Below, in pieces: positions 26,424 through 35,800 of a DNA stretch of 64,000 nucleotides (within the stretch, counting starts at the first letter, position 1; each line of letters begins with the position of its first letter). The translations under genes and the position numbers were made by a program. This stretch comes from Roseimaritima sediminicola (GTDB lineage: Bacteria; Planctomycetota; Planctomycetia; Pirellulales; Pirellulaceae): assembly GCF_009618275.1 (NCBI RefSeq), contig NZ_WIAD01000021.1, positions 26,717 through 90,716 on the forward strand. The letters run 5' to 3'. The notes beneath the pieces are model-generated. The model had not been told where the DNA came from. It made no database searches and saw only the letters and a list, made by a program, of their open reading frames with translations.

Positions 26424-26585
26424 TTATAGCCAAGCGATTGGGGCTTCCGAAGGATTTTTCGAACCGGCGGCGAGCTGCTGTTTCAGGGCCGCACACTTCG
26501 CCCCTTCGCCGCGACGCGCCGTCTGAGCTTCGCGCAGCATCGCTTCCAGCTTCCGCTTCGCACGCAGCCTCTGCTTGGCCTGCAT
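26424..26585 (-). CDS. Possible short charged helical protein (doubtful)
   Basis: A 53-residue frame (MQAKQRLRAKRKLEAMLREA, then QTARRGEGAKCAALKQQL) has the composition of an amphipathic coiled coil. It fills part of the 322-bp gap between the sigma factor and the 63-residue protein gene. The same frame is open upstream, so the true start is unclear, and no ribosome-binding site is visible. It may be non-coding. Confidence 0.25.
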   Translation of the reverse strand: MQAKQRLRAKRKLEAMLREAQTARRGEGAKCAALKQQLAAGSKNPSEAPIAWL

Positions 26586-26665
26586 CAGTCGTTCGTCGAG
26601 GCGGCGGCCTTTGCCCGCCGCCTGTGGACAAAGGCTCAAAATAACCGCCGGAGGGGCGGCACTGG

Positions 26666-26857
26666 TTAAGAGGATTGATCTTCGTGTCGTCCGTTTTCGA
26701 CCGCCGTTTCGTACACCGTCACAGCCGCTTTGGACATCAGGTGCATGGTCTGCTTGTCGGGAAGCAAGGGCAGTGATTTCAGGCCCATTTTGAAGATGAC
26801 TTCGACAATTGCTTCTTCGATTTTCTTTTCTAGTCGCTTGACGGTTTTGGGGTCCAT
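26666..26857 (-). CDS. Small conserved-looking 63-residue protein
   Basis: Starts MDPKTVKRLEKKIEEAIVEV and continues IFKMGLKSLPLLPDKQTMHL, then MSKAAVTVYETAVEN. The composition is balanced, the N-terminal half is an amphipathic helix, and the protein-like pattern is far better than in the other frames. I recall similar short proteins in planctomycete genomes, but no function is known. The start ATG 26857 is followed upstream by AT-rich sequence. It is co-directional with the esterase and sigma genes on the minus strand. Confidence 0.68.
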   Translation of the reverse strand: MDPKTVKRLEKKIEEAIVEVIFKMGLKSLPLLPDKQTMHLMSKAAVTVYETAVENGRHEDQSS

Positions 26858-26909
26858 GATTTAACCGCTGATTGAGTATATAGGAACACTTGCTCAAGAC
26901 GTCCTGGTT

Positions 26910-27803
26910 TCAGGGTTGCAGATGCTCTTCGAAAAAATCCCACATCGCCTGCATGGCACGTTGCTGGTGTTCGCCGCCGAAGCCGTGGCCTTGCCCTTCT
27001 AGGATCACCAACGTGTGATCCGCCCCGACTGCTGCCATCCTCTCGTCCAGCTTCGTCGCCTGCGCGACCGGCACCAGGGCGTCTTGGTCGCCGTGCAGGG
27101 TAAGCACGGGCGGGTCATCGTCGCTGACATAGGTGATTGGGCTGGCGGTTTCGTAGGTTTGCGGGACTTCTGTTGGCGTGCCGCCCATGAACGCGCGAAG
27201 CATCCAGGCGACGGAGCTACCGCCGTGACAAGAGGCCATCTCTGTAGGCCCGAAGAAGTTGACGACGGCCTGCACCCGGCTGGACTGTTCTGGGTGCCCG
27301 CTTTCTCCTTCCAGCTCGCAGTCGGCATCGGTCAGGCCGACGAGCAGCGAGAGGTGACCGCCAGCAGAGCCACCGGTGACACCGATTCGATCGGGATCGA
27401 CGCGGTATTTTTGGGCATTGGCGCGGAGCCAACGGATGGCTGCCTTTGCGTCGTGGATCTGAGCAGGGAAGTTCGGTTCGGCCGGGGCGGTTTCCTTGTT
27501 CGCTTCGTCGACTTGCATCAGCCGGTAGCTGATCGTCGCGGCCACGTACCCCCGCTCGGCCGCTTGTCGGATCTGCTGGCTATAAGCTTGACGGCTGCCC
27601 CGGCACCAGCCGCCACCGTGGATAAAGACGATTGCCGGGAACGGACCTTCGCCGGCGGGCCGAGCCAGATCCAGTTTCAGATCGGTGTCGTCGGCAACGC
27701 CATAAGAGATACCTTGCTCGAGGGTAACTTCCCCGCACCTGGCGACCGGCGCCAACAAGCCCAGCGCAAGAAACGGTAAAATAAGAACGCAAAGGATCCG
27801 CAT
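26910..27803 (-). CDS. Secreted alpha/beta hydrolase (BD-FAE/esterase-lipase type)
   Basis: A 297-residue protein with a signal peptide (MRILCVLILPFLALGLLAPV). The oxyanion-hole motif HGGGW appears in AIVFIHGGGWCRGSRQA. The nucleophile elbow is GVTGGSAGGHLSLL with Ser in GGSAGG, the acid is in HGDQDALVP, and the catalytic His is in EGQGHGFGG. Family members (BD-FAE, acetyl esterases) deacylate polysaccharides or small esters outside the cytoplasm. It is complete and of usual length, with no obvious operon partner. Confidence 0.88.
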   Translation of the reverse strand: MRILCVLILPFLALGLLAPVARCGEVTLEQGISYGVADDTDLKLDLARPAGEGPFPAIVFIHGGGWCRGSRQAYSQQIRQAAERGYVAATISYRLMQVDEANKETAPAEPNFPAQIHDAKAAIRWLRANAQKYRVDPDRIGVTGGSAGGHLSLLVGLTDADCELEGESGHPEQSSRVQAVVNFFGPTEMASCHGGSSVAWMLRAFMGGTPTEVPQTYETASPITYVSDDDPPVLTLHGDQDALVPVAQATKLDERMAAVGADHTLVILEGQGHGFGGEHQQRAMQAMWDFFEEHLQP

Positions 27804-27995
27804 GGCAAGGGCTCCGGGCTGGATAAGAAAGCGTAGGTTTCTGAGATTCTAGCCTGCGGCGTGTGTGCTGTGCTGTAACAGCGATCGCATCTGCGGAGAG
27901 TCCGATACAGCAGCCACGTGCGTGGCGACAGGATGTAGCCATGGGCGCGACCCCATGGTATGGATACCCCAGCGGCGTTCCGTCCCGAAGAATCC

Positions 27996-28540
27996 ATGAT
28001 GCAATACGTTGACTATGCACCTCCGGCTGTACCTTCGCTCAAGCAGCAGCGGGACGCCTTGCAGAAGGGCCTGGGCCGGTCATGGATGTGGGCGTCGGCG
28101 GGTGTGCTTGCCGATGCGCCCCTTCTCGAATCCTGTCTTCGCGACATGCGCTTTGACCAACAGTGCGAAGAACCACGAAGTGCGTGGCTCTGGAAGATCG
28201 TGCAGCACGCAGGAGCTGAGGATCGCTTGCGAGCCCCGATATTCGGGGCACTCAGTCGATTACCAGACGAGCGGAGTGCACAGCAACTGTGCGAGCTTGC
28301 CTACCGGTACGCCCAGGCGGGGCACAAACTTTTTCGTTCGCGGCTGGGAAATGCAATCCGCGAGCCGATGGTTCTCGGCTGGCGGTCGTCGCATACGGTT
28401 TGACGCCGTGCCAGAACTGCCGGTTCGATGCGGCGAAAGTACTTTGCCGGCAAGACGCCGCCCCCGAGTGGCTCCGCGAAGAAGGTCGCTACGACGCGGA
28501 CGAAGGTTGTCGCCAGTTGTTTGCCGGCCCGTCGATTTAG
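27996..28540 (+). pseudogene. Broken gene: helical-repeat N-terminus joined out of frame to a Cys-containing C-terminus
   Basis: From ATG 27996 the frame gives SLKQQRDALQKGLGRSWMWA and DERSAQQLCELAYRYAQAGH, a HEAT-like helical protein, until about residue 120, where it loses sense and stops at 28401-28403. A different frame then reads YGLTPCQNCRFDAAKVLCR and APEWLREEGRYDADEGCRQL to TAG 28538-28540. The two halves look like the beginning and end of one protein family seen in planctomycetes, so an internal deletion with frameshift is inferred. The stop directly abuts a 68-bp inverted repeat. Confidence 0.6.
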
Positions 28541-28607
28541 TGAGCCGTTTAGGCGATAGCCTCGGTTTCGTCAGCACAGAACCGGGGCTATCGCCCAAAC
28601 GGCTCAC
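28540..28607. repeat. 68-bp inverted repeat (REP-like)
   Basis: The left arm starts GTGAGCCGTTTAGGCGATAG; the right arm ends CTATCGCCCAAACGGCTCAC. The arms are 28 nt, 26 of which pair, with a 12-nt loop. From memory this word is very common in Rhodopirellula-type intergenic regions. It sits exactly at the 3' end of the broken gene. The stretch 28608-28779 beyond it shows no gene. Confidence 0.8.
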
Positions 28608-28779
28608 ATAAGCAATGCGTTATCGAATTAATCGGCAAGCCGTTGCAGGACCGGCAGGCGAGAAAGTTCACGGTAACGACGAGATGAACCGCTCACCTCT
28701 TCACCTCTGATCGTTGACGACCGGGTGGTCGTGCTGGCGGGAAAGTTGACGGGGCCGGAAGACGACTTCCGCGGCAACG

Positions 28780-30843
28780 CTATTGGTGAGACAGGGCGTG
28801 GGCCGGTTCCTGATCTCGGGATTCGCTGAGCGATTTGATGGCCGGTGGAGGTAGTGCTCCCTGCCACACGGTGAGTTCGTCGATCAGCCCATCGTAATTG
28901 CGTCCCGTGCCGGCTCGATGGCCGCCGATGACCAGACCGCCGAATTCGGAAGCCGGTCCCTGAACCGGCAACACGTGCTTCGCGACCTGCTCGCCGTTGA
29001 GGAACAGCGTGAGTGATTTTGAATCGAAGGCGACCGCCACGTGGTTCCAGCGATCCAACAATTGGCTTCGATCGACCAGCGTGTTGAACGGACCTTGCGC
29101 CGCGGGCGTGGGGGCGGCCTCCGGTCGGTCGGCTGGTCGGAGAGTGTGTGTAAAGAGCTGCAGATTAACCTTGTCGGGGTTCGCGCCCGCTCGCAGCCCC
29201 AACGACAAATGGTAGGCACCCTTCTGGGATGGTCTTCCTTGGGCAGTGCTTTCCAGCAGAAAGGACCGTGCATCCGAATCGTGCTCGGGCAGGCTGGTTG
29301 GCTTGAACCATAGCGATAGCGTATGAGCGGCCGAATTGTCGTCGAGGAAGCTGCGAGGGACGACCAGGTACTGCTGTTTCGAACGGTCGAACCGTGCAGC
29401 GCCTTCCGAGCCGTCGCCATCGTGGACAAGCGCCGCACCGTTTACGGGTTCGGCATCGATCCGGTCGCCAAGGAGTGAACGGTTGGAAAAGTCGCTGTCA
29501 AAGGACCAGTGGCCACGAAGCTGGGCGTCGCTTTCTGGCTCGACTGCCGCGTGCGTCATCTCGGCAAGCGGAATCACGACCTTGCGGTTGAGCTTCCCGT
29601 CCGGTTGCCGGAACTCAGCGATCAAGGTTGCTTCGTCTGCTTGGCCGTCGGCAGTCAGCGTAAGGAACTGATTGCCTTCGACGAGCGACCACTCGAGGGA
29701 CGGGTGGTAGACATCAAGCTTGGTGATGACGTGCTGGTGTCCCGGCGAGATAATAAAATCGTGCAGGTCATACCCGACTCGCTGCGGGTGCATCAGGTGC
29801 CGAGCCACATGGATATCGCCGCCCAGCAACACGACCCCGCTGATCTTCTCCGCCTTGATATAGTCCAACAGAGCATCTCGCTCGTACCAGTACGTGAACA
29901 TATCGTCGGTCTCGCTGTTCTTCTTGTCCTGCCAGATGGCTCCAGAGGCCAGCACCTTGAACGGCGCCTTGGACTCCCGCAGGCTTTTCAGCAGCCACTG
30001 CCACTGATCAGAACCGAAACACGTCGGCTGGGTGTTGTCGACCGGTGACGGCTGCGTCTGCGAAAAGTACCGAGGGTCGAGCAGGAAGACTTCGATCATT
30101 CCGAGATCGACTTTGTGATAGACGCCCTGCTTGCCGTTGCCGAACTGGGCATGAGCGCGGTACTCGATAAAGCCACGGCGTGTTGTGCTCTTGCCCGCCT
30201 GCATGTTCCGGCCGTTGCCGTTGTTGCGTCCGAAGTCGTGGTCGTCCCAGGTTCCGACGGTTGGGGTGTGGGCCGAGAGCGCGGCTAAGGCCGGCATTTG
30301 CAGGAAGTTGCGGTGCCGGGTGCGGACGACGTTCAAGTCGGAACTGTCGATGTACGGCGTGTCTCCCATCAAGCACACCATGTCGACTCGCAGCCTCTTC
30401 AGCTCTTCCCAGATCCCGCTGGGTTCCATATCGACACAGGACACAAAGCTGACCGAGACGCGGTGATTCTCGCGAGCGGGGTTGGCCGTCTGAAAGGAAT
30501 GCTCTTCATCGGCGGCACCGAGCAGGCGACCGCTCGCGTCTTTCACTTGGTAGGTGTATCTCGTTGCCGGCTCGAGTCCGGTTACCGCAAACTTTGCGAC
30601 GAAGTCGTTCTCGCTGCGGGCTTCGGCCGCGACACGCTGCGCGACCTGTCCATCGCGAAACACCTGCAGTTGAAGCTTGGTTTCCTCTGCCGCGGGACGA
30701 TACAGAATCCGTACTGCCGTGGGCTCGACAGCCCCGACGACCGGTCCAACCACATCCTGCTGCGCCAGCGCCGGCGAGGTGGCGATGCTGAGATTGACTC
30801 CAAAAAGCATGACGGACAGCTGGAGAAAGTTTCGTCGGTTCAT
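28780..30843 (-). CDS. PhoD-like alkaline phosphatase/phosphodiesterase with C-terminal LamG domain
   Basis: A 687-residue exported protein. The N-terminus MNRRNFLQLSVMLFGVNLSI is a Tat-type signal. Residues about 30-110 are a fibronectin-like PhoD N-domain (GLEPATRYTYQVKDASGRLL). The PhoD metallophosphatase core has VSFVSCVD, CLMGDTPYID, TWDDHDFGRNNG and VVLLGGDIHVARH. Residues about 460-670 form a concanavalin/LamG-like domain (GHWSFDSDFSNRSLLGD, HTLSLWFKPTSLP, WNHVAVAFDSKSLTLFLNGE). PhoD enzymes cleave phosphodiesters or phosphomonoesters in the periplasm, and the LamG part may bind a polysaccharide. It is complete, with no Pho box recognised. Confidence 0.9.
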   Translation of the reverse strand: MNRRNFLQLSVMLFGVNLSIATSPALAQQDVVGPVVGAVEPTAVRILYRPAAEETKLQLQVFRDGQVAQRVAAEARSENDFVAKFAVTGLEPATRYTYQVKDASGRLLGAADEEHSFQTANPARENHRVSVSFVSCVDMEPSGIWEELKRLRVDMVCLMGDTPYIDSSDLNVVRTRHRNFLQMPALAALSAHTPTVGTWDDHDFGRNNGNGRNMQAGKSTTRRGFIEYRAHAQFGNGKQGVYHKVDLGMIEVFLLDPRYFSQTQPSPVDNTQPTCFGSDQWQWLLKSLRESKAPFKVLASGAIWQDKKNSETDDMFTYWYERDALLDYIKAEKISGVVLLGGDIHVARHLMHPQRVGYDLHDFIISPGHQHVITKLDVYHPSLEWSLVEGNQFLTLTADGQADEATLIAEFRQPDGKLNRKVVIPLAEMTHAAVEPESDAQLRGHWSFDSDFSNRSLLGDRIDAEPVNGAALVHDGDGSEGAARFDRSKQQYLVVPRSFLDDNSAAHTLSLWFKPTSLPEHDSDARSFLLESTAQGRPSQKGAYHLSLGLRAGANPDKVNLQLFTHTLRPADRPEAAPTPAAQGPFNTLVDRSQLLDRWNHVAVAFDSKSLTLFLNGEQVAKHVLPVQGPASEFGGLVIGGHRAGTGRNYDGLIDELTVWQGALPPPAIKSLSESRDQEPAHALSHQ

Positions 30844-31212
<369 letters not shown>

Positions 31213-31559
31213 GGCTGACGTTTCCCTCGGCGGCTCGTTCCACGCCTTGCTGGAGTGGGCTGCTTGGGATGTCTGGCTGAGAAGAAGAAAACTAGCAGGT
31301 AGCCGGCTGGTTCGTCAACCGTGGTTTTTGAGGGTTTGGGAGGGTTTTTTTGGGGGGGACGCTGGAGTGTAGCCTTTAGGCGATTGGGGGCTGCGCTGGC
31401 GGGCGGCTGAAGCCTGGACTCCAGCGTTTCCAACGTCTGGCGACGAGGGGCTACGGGGGGGATGGGGCGGGGTGGTGGAGGCGCCGGATTGGTGTTTCCT
31501 GCCGTGGCGACTATCCTGCCTTAATTCGCCCGACCGTTTGACGCCGCCGTAGATTGCTG
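31213..31559. repeat. Intergenic region with hairpin repeat, left flank of the UPF0104 gene
   Basis: The repeat at 31360-31436 begins CGCTGGAGTGTAGCCTTTAG and ends CTGAAGCCTGGACTCCAGCG. The outer arms CGCTGGAGT/ACTCCAGCG and inner arms AGCCTTTAGGC/GGCTGAAGCCT form a double stem. A second copy in the same orientation lies at 32642-32708 on the other side of the gene. A G-rich run precedes it (31330-31358). No gene is seen. Confidence 0.75.
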
Positions 31560-32636
31560 ATGAACGCTGCTGATCCTTCGCCACCCGCTCGCCCGGCTGC
31601 GGGCCGCACTCGGCGAATGGCGATGGCGGCGCTGAAATTCCTCGTTCCCGTGGCCATCCTCAGCTTTCTGCTGTGGAAGATCACCCCCGAGCAGTGGGAG
31701 GCCCTGCGGGAGCAGCCCAAGAACTATGGGTTGCTTTTGGCCGCTCTGGGAGTGGCTCTGATGGCGATGAGCCTCTCGTTTGCTCGCTGGTGTTTGCTGG
31801 TTCGTTGTCAGGGCATTCCGCTGTCGATGCTGGAGGCGTTTCGGCTGGGCGCGATCAGCAATCTGCTGAGTTTTATTTCGGCGGGCAGCGTCGGTGGCGA
31901 CCTGTTCAAGGCCATCTTTTTGGCTCGCCGCAGCCCCGGAAAGCGTGTCGAAGCGGTCGCTTCGGTCGTGGTCGACCGGGCTTCGGGCCTGTACGGCTTG
32001 CTGGCGATCGTTTCGGTCGCACTGTTGTTGATCGCGCCGACTGCCGAGGGCGAAGGCGGCGAGAATCTGGCTCGCATCGCTCAGGCCGCCGTCACGCTGT
32101 TGATCATCGGCACGGTTCTGACGGCGGTGTTGATCGTGGGCGGCAAGCCGATCGACCGGCTGATCCACCGCAGCGAAACCATTCCCAAGATCGGCGAGGT
32201 GGTCCGCCGCGTGGCCGAACCGCTGCGAACCTTCCACACCCATCCCTGGGGGTTTTTGTGGTCGTTGGTGATGAGCGTCGGCGTGCAGTCGATGATGGTC
32301 GTCAGCATGTATCTGGTGTGCCTCGGGTTGTACGGTCCGGACGCCAACCCGCCGACGTTCGCCGAGCATTTCGTGATCGTTCCGGTGGGGGTGCTGGCCT
32401 CGGCGCTGCCCATCGCTCCGGCCGGTATGGGCGTGTTGGAGGCAGCCGTGGAGGGCATGTACAAGGTGGTGCCCGCGGTGCCGACGGCCGCCTCGGGGAC
32501 CCTGGTGGCGCTGGTGTTCGAAGTCGTCAAGATCGTGATGGCGCTGGTCGGTGTGGTCTTCTACTGGACGGCCGGCCGCGAAGTGCGTCGTTCGCTGGAA
32601 GCGGCCGAGGCCGCCGAAGAGGGCCAAGAGCCGTAA
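31560..32636 (+). CDS. UPF0104 / lysylphosphatidylglycerol synthase-like transmembrane protein
   Basis: A 358-residue integral membrane protein with about eight helices (ATG 31560, with TTG two codons upstream as alternative). Features of the UPF0104/AglD2/LPG_synthase_TM family are FLVPVAILSFLLWKITPEQW, the conserved GAISNLLSFISAGSVGGDLF with basic partner AIFLARRSPGKRVEAVASVV, VVDRASGLYGLL and the late Gly-rich segment IVPVGVLASALPIAPAGMGV. Members act as flippases or lipid modifiers, but this one lacks a soluble synthase domain, so its substrate is unknown. It is bracketed by two direct copies of a hairpin repeat. Confidence 0.87.
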   Translation: MNAADPSPPARPAAGRTRRMAMAALKFLVPVAILSFLLWKITPEQWEALREQPKNYGLLLAALGVALMAMSLSFARWCLLVRCQGIPLSMLEAFRLGAISNLLSFISAGSVGGDLFKAIFLARRSPGKRVEAVASVVVDRASGLYGLLAIVSVALLLIAPTAEGEGGENLARIAQAAVTLLIIGTVLTAVLIVGGKPIDRLIHRSETIPKIGEVVRRVAEPLRTFHTHPWGFLWSLVMSVGVQSMMVVSMYLVCLGLYGPDANPPTFAEHFVIVPVGVLASALPIAPAGMGVLEAAVEGMYKVVPAVPTAASGTLVALVFEVVKIVMALVGVVFYWTAGREVRRSLEAAEAAEEGQEP

Positions 32637-32641
32637 GCGGG

Positions 32642-32708
32642 CGTTGGAGTCTAGCCTTTAGGCGATTGGGAGCTTGGGCAGCGGGCGGCTAAAGCCTGGA
32701 CTCCAGCG
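32642..32708. repeat. Hairpin repeat, right flank of the UPF0104 gene
   Basis: This is the second copy of the 31360-31436 repeat, starting 5 bp after the stop codon and in the same orientation. Its outer left arm reads CGTTGGAGT and its inner arms are AGCCTTTAGGC/GGCTAAAGCCT. The two copies differ at several positions, with the stems largely preserved. Confidence 0.75.
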
Positions 32709-32876
32709 TCTGATGAGCTTCGGCCGCGGGCGTGAAACGCTTTGGAATCTTCCCGGGGGCTGTGAATCAGCGGTCGGCAAAGTGCTCTTTAGCTTCTAAA
32801 ATGCGCGATCGCTTCGGGCGGCTTCGGTGTTGCCCGATCTTTGTTTTTCCCGCCCATTTAACCGTTGAAGCCCTTT

Positions 32877-35800
32877 ATGGAAGCGACCCTGGCGGACTAT
32901 TGCGAACCCCGTTTGGCAGACCGTGAACGTATGGCAGGCGAGCACCTGGCCAGTCGAGGAGGCGTGCAAACGCTGCAGCTGGGCACCGGCGGGGTACGGG
33001 CGTACGTGTCCGAGCAGCGAGGCAATTTCCATAAGGTCGAGATGTCGTTTGGGTTGACCCTGCAGGGGTATCTGGAAGCGGGCTGCGAATGTTCGACTTG
33101 GCAGCGCGGGTATACCTGCCGCCATGTGTGGGCGGTAGCCAGTCATCTGCCGCCGGTGGATCCTGACTTGGTCAAGCGGGGCAGCCTGCAGATCGTAGAA
33201 ATTCTGGGCGGCAAGATCAGCATCGGCGATCCGATCGTGAACAACACGAACGGGTCGGGCAAAAAGAAGAAGGGGCGATCCACACCGCTGTGGCAAAAGC
33301 AGCTGCAGAAGCTGGGCGAATTCGCCGCCCCCGATGAGGAGGACGCTGCGGAGCGGTTGCAGGAGGTCCTGCAGGTGGGCAGCCGATGCTGGTTCGTGCT
33401 GAACGTGCCCGACCACTCGGACAACGAGTGCCTGACAATTAATCTCTATCAAGCTTCGCGAAAGCAAAACGGCGAATGGGGCAAGCCCACCTCGGCGACT
33501 CTGGACATCGACGACATGGACGAGATCGTCGATGCGGCCGATGCGATCGCCGTGCGGCTGCTGGAGCCGGTCCAGGAAAACGCCTACGGCTATCGCTATC
33601 ACATGCGCTCGCGGGTCGGCAAGTTCACGGTCCGTCCCGAAACAGCAGCCTTGGCCATGCAGGCCATGTCGGCGACCGGTCGCCTGGTCTGGGATATGGG
33701 TTCGGGGCGGTCGTTGGTCGAGCCGCACGGGCTGAAGTGGGACGGCGGTGAGCCGTTCCGTTTGGTCGTCCGGGTCGCGCCGCACACCACCGAGGACGGC
33801 AAGAAGCGGATCCGGGTGTCGCCTGTGTTGGTCCGCGGCGAGGACCGTGCGGAGCTGGACGACGCGTTGCTGGTCAGCGAAAGCGGTGTGGTCGTGTTTC
33901 CGCAGCGAGCCTGCCCGCTGGATGTGACTCACACCGAGTTGATCCAGCAGTGGCGTGGTACCGGCGCGATCGATGTCCCCTCGCGAAGCATCTCGAAATT
34001 GATGGAAACGATCGCTGGGTGGGGCAGTGTACGAGTCGAGCTGGATCCGGAGTTGCCGGTCAGTCTGGATCGGCTCGAGCCGCGGCCACGCTTGCATCTG
34101 TCCAGCGAAAGCGGCAAGGACAAGCACTTGGTCGCGGCGGTCCAGATGTGCTACGGCGAGCAAGTGTTTGCGTTTGGCGGCGGGCCGGCCGCGGTGTGGG
34201 ACAAATCCAACAAACAGTTTCAGCAGCGAGATCTGGATGCCGAACAGCGATTGGTCGACCAGTTGCCGCGCGAGCGATTCTTTGATCACGGCTACAACGA
34301 CATCAAAGTCTTGCGGAAAGCCCTGCCGGCGCTGGTCAGCGAGCTGAGTGAGGCGGGCTGGGACGTCGTCGCCGACGGCAATGCGCTCCGCCGGGCGGGC
34401 AGCTTCCAGGTCGCGGTCAACAGCGAGCAGGACTGGTTCGATCTGGATGCCACGGCCGATTTCGACGGGGTCCAGGTCGCGCTACCGGAGCTGTTGTCGG
34501 CCGCTCGCAAGGGACAGAACTTCGTCGTCCTGGACGACGGGACCCACGGCATCCTGCCCGAACAGTGGCTGTCGCAGTTTGCCGGCCTGGACAAGACGGG
34601 CGAAGTTGCCGAGGACTCGATCCGCTTTACCAAAACCCAGGCGCTGCTGCTGGACGCACTGTTGTCGCAGCAAGAGGAAGTGGCCCTGGACCGCGCCTTC
34701 CGCGCATGGTGCGAAAAACTAAATTCCTTCGAAGGCATCCGGCCGGTGCCGGCGCCGGCCGATTTCCAGGGCTCGCTGCGCGACTACCAACAACTGGGAC
34801 TGGGCTGGTTTCAGTTCCTGCAAGAGTTCCAGCTGGGCGGCTGTTTGGCCGACGATATGGGGCTGGGAAAAACGATCCAGGTCCTGGCGATGCTGGCCCA
34901 GCGGTACGGCGCGGCCAGCGGTAAGCACGACGGCAAGGCCAGCAAGAACGACGACGCGGCCAGCAAGAACGACGCCAAGGCCAGTAAGAGCGGTGACGCG
35001 GCCAGTAAGAGCGACGCGGCCGGTGACGACACAGCCGACGAGCGGCGGCCGTCGTTGATCGTCGTCCCGAAGAGCTTGATCTTTAACTGGCTGGAGGAAG
35101 CCGCGCGGTTCACACCCCAGTTGCGGATGTTGAACTACACCGGCACCGGCCGCGGTGAGCTGCGCGAGCAATTCTCCGAGGTCGACTGCATCGTCACCAC
35201 CTACGGCACGGTCCGCAACGACGCCAAATTCCTGCACGAGCAGGCGTTCGACTACGTCATCTTGGACGAAGCTCAAGCGATCAAGAACCCCGCCTCGCTG
35301 TCCGCCAAGGCCACTCGCGTGCTCCGCTGCGATCACCGCTTGGCGATGACCGGAACGCCGATCGAAAACCACTTGGGCGACCTGTGGTCGTTGTTCGATT
35401 TTCTCAATCCCGGGATGTTGGGCCAAGCGATCGGCGATCCGTCCAAGGCCGGCACCGACCGGCAGCGGCTCGAGCATATTTCCACGGCGCTACGGCCCTT
35501 TATCCTGCGGCGGACCAAGGAGCAGGTGTTGACGGAGCTGCCGGCCAAGACGGAGCAGACGCTGTACTGCGACATGCATTCCAAGCAGAACAAGTTGTAC
35601 GGCGAGCTGCGGGATCACTACCGCACGATGCTGTCCGATAAGATCAAAACCGAGGGGTTGGCCAAGAGCAAGATCCACGTCCTCGAGGCGCTGCTGCGGC
35701 TGCGTCAGGCGGCCTGCGATCCGCGGCTGGTCGATCGCAAGTCGGACGTGCACGGGGCAAAGATCGCCCGCCTCTTGGAACAGCTCGAGGAGGTGGTCAG

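Noticed and set aside
28628..28867. 79-residue minus-strand frame next to the PhoD-like gene
   Set aside because: It is rich in Ser/Arg/Pro, has no recognisable motif and overlaps the end of the PhoD-like gene.
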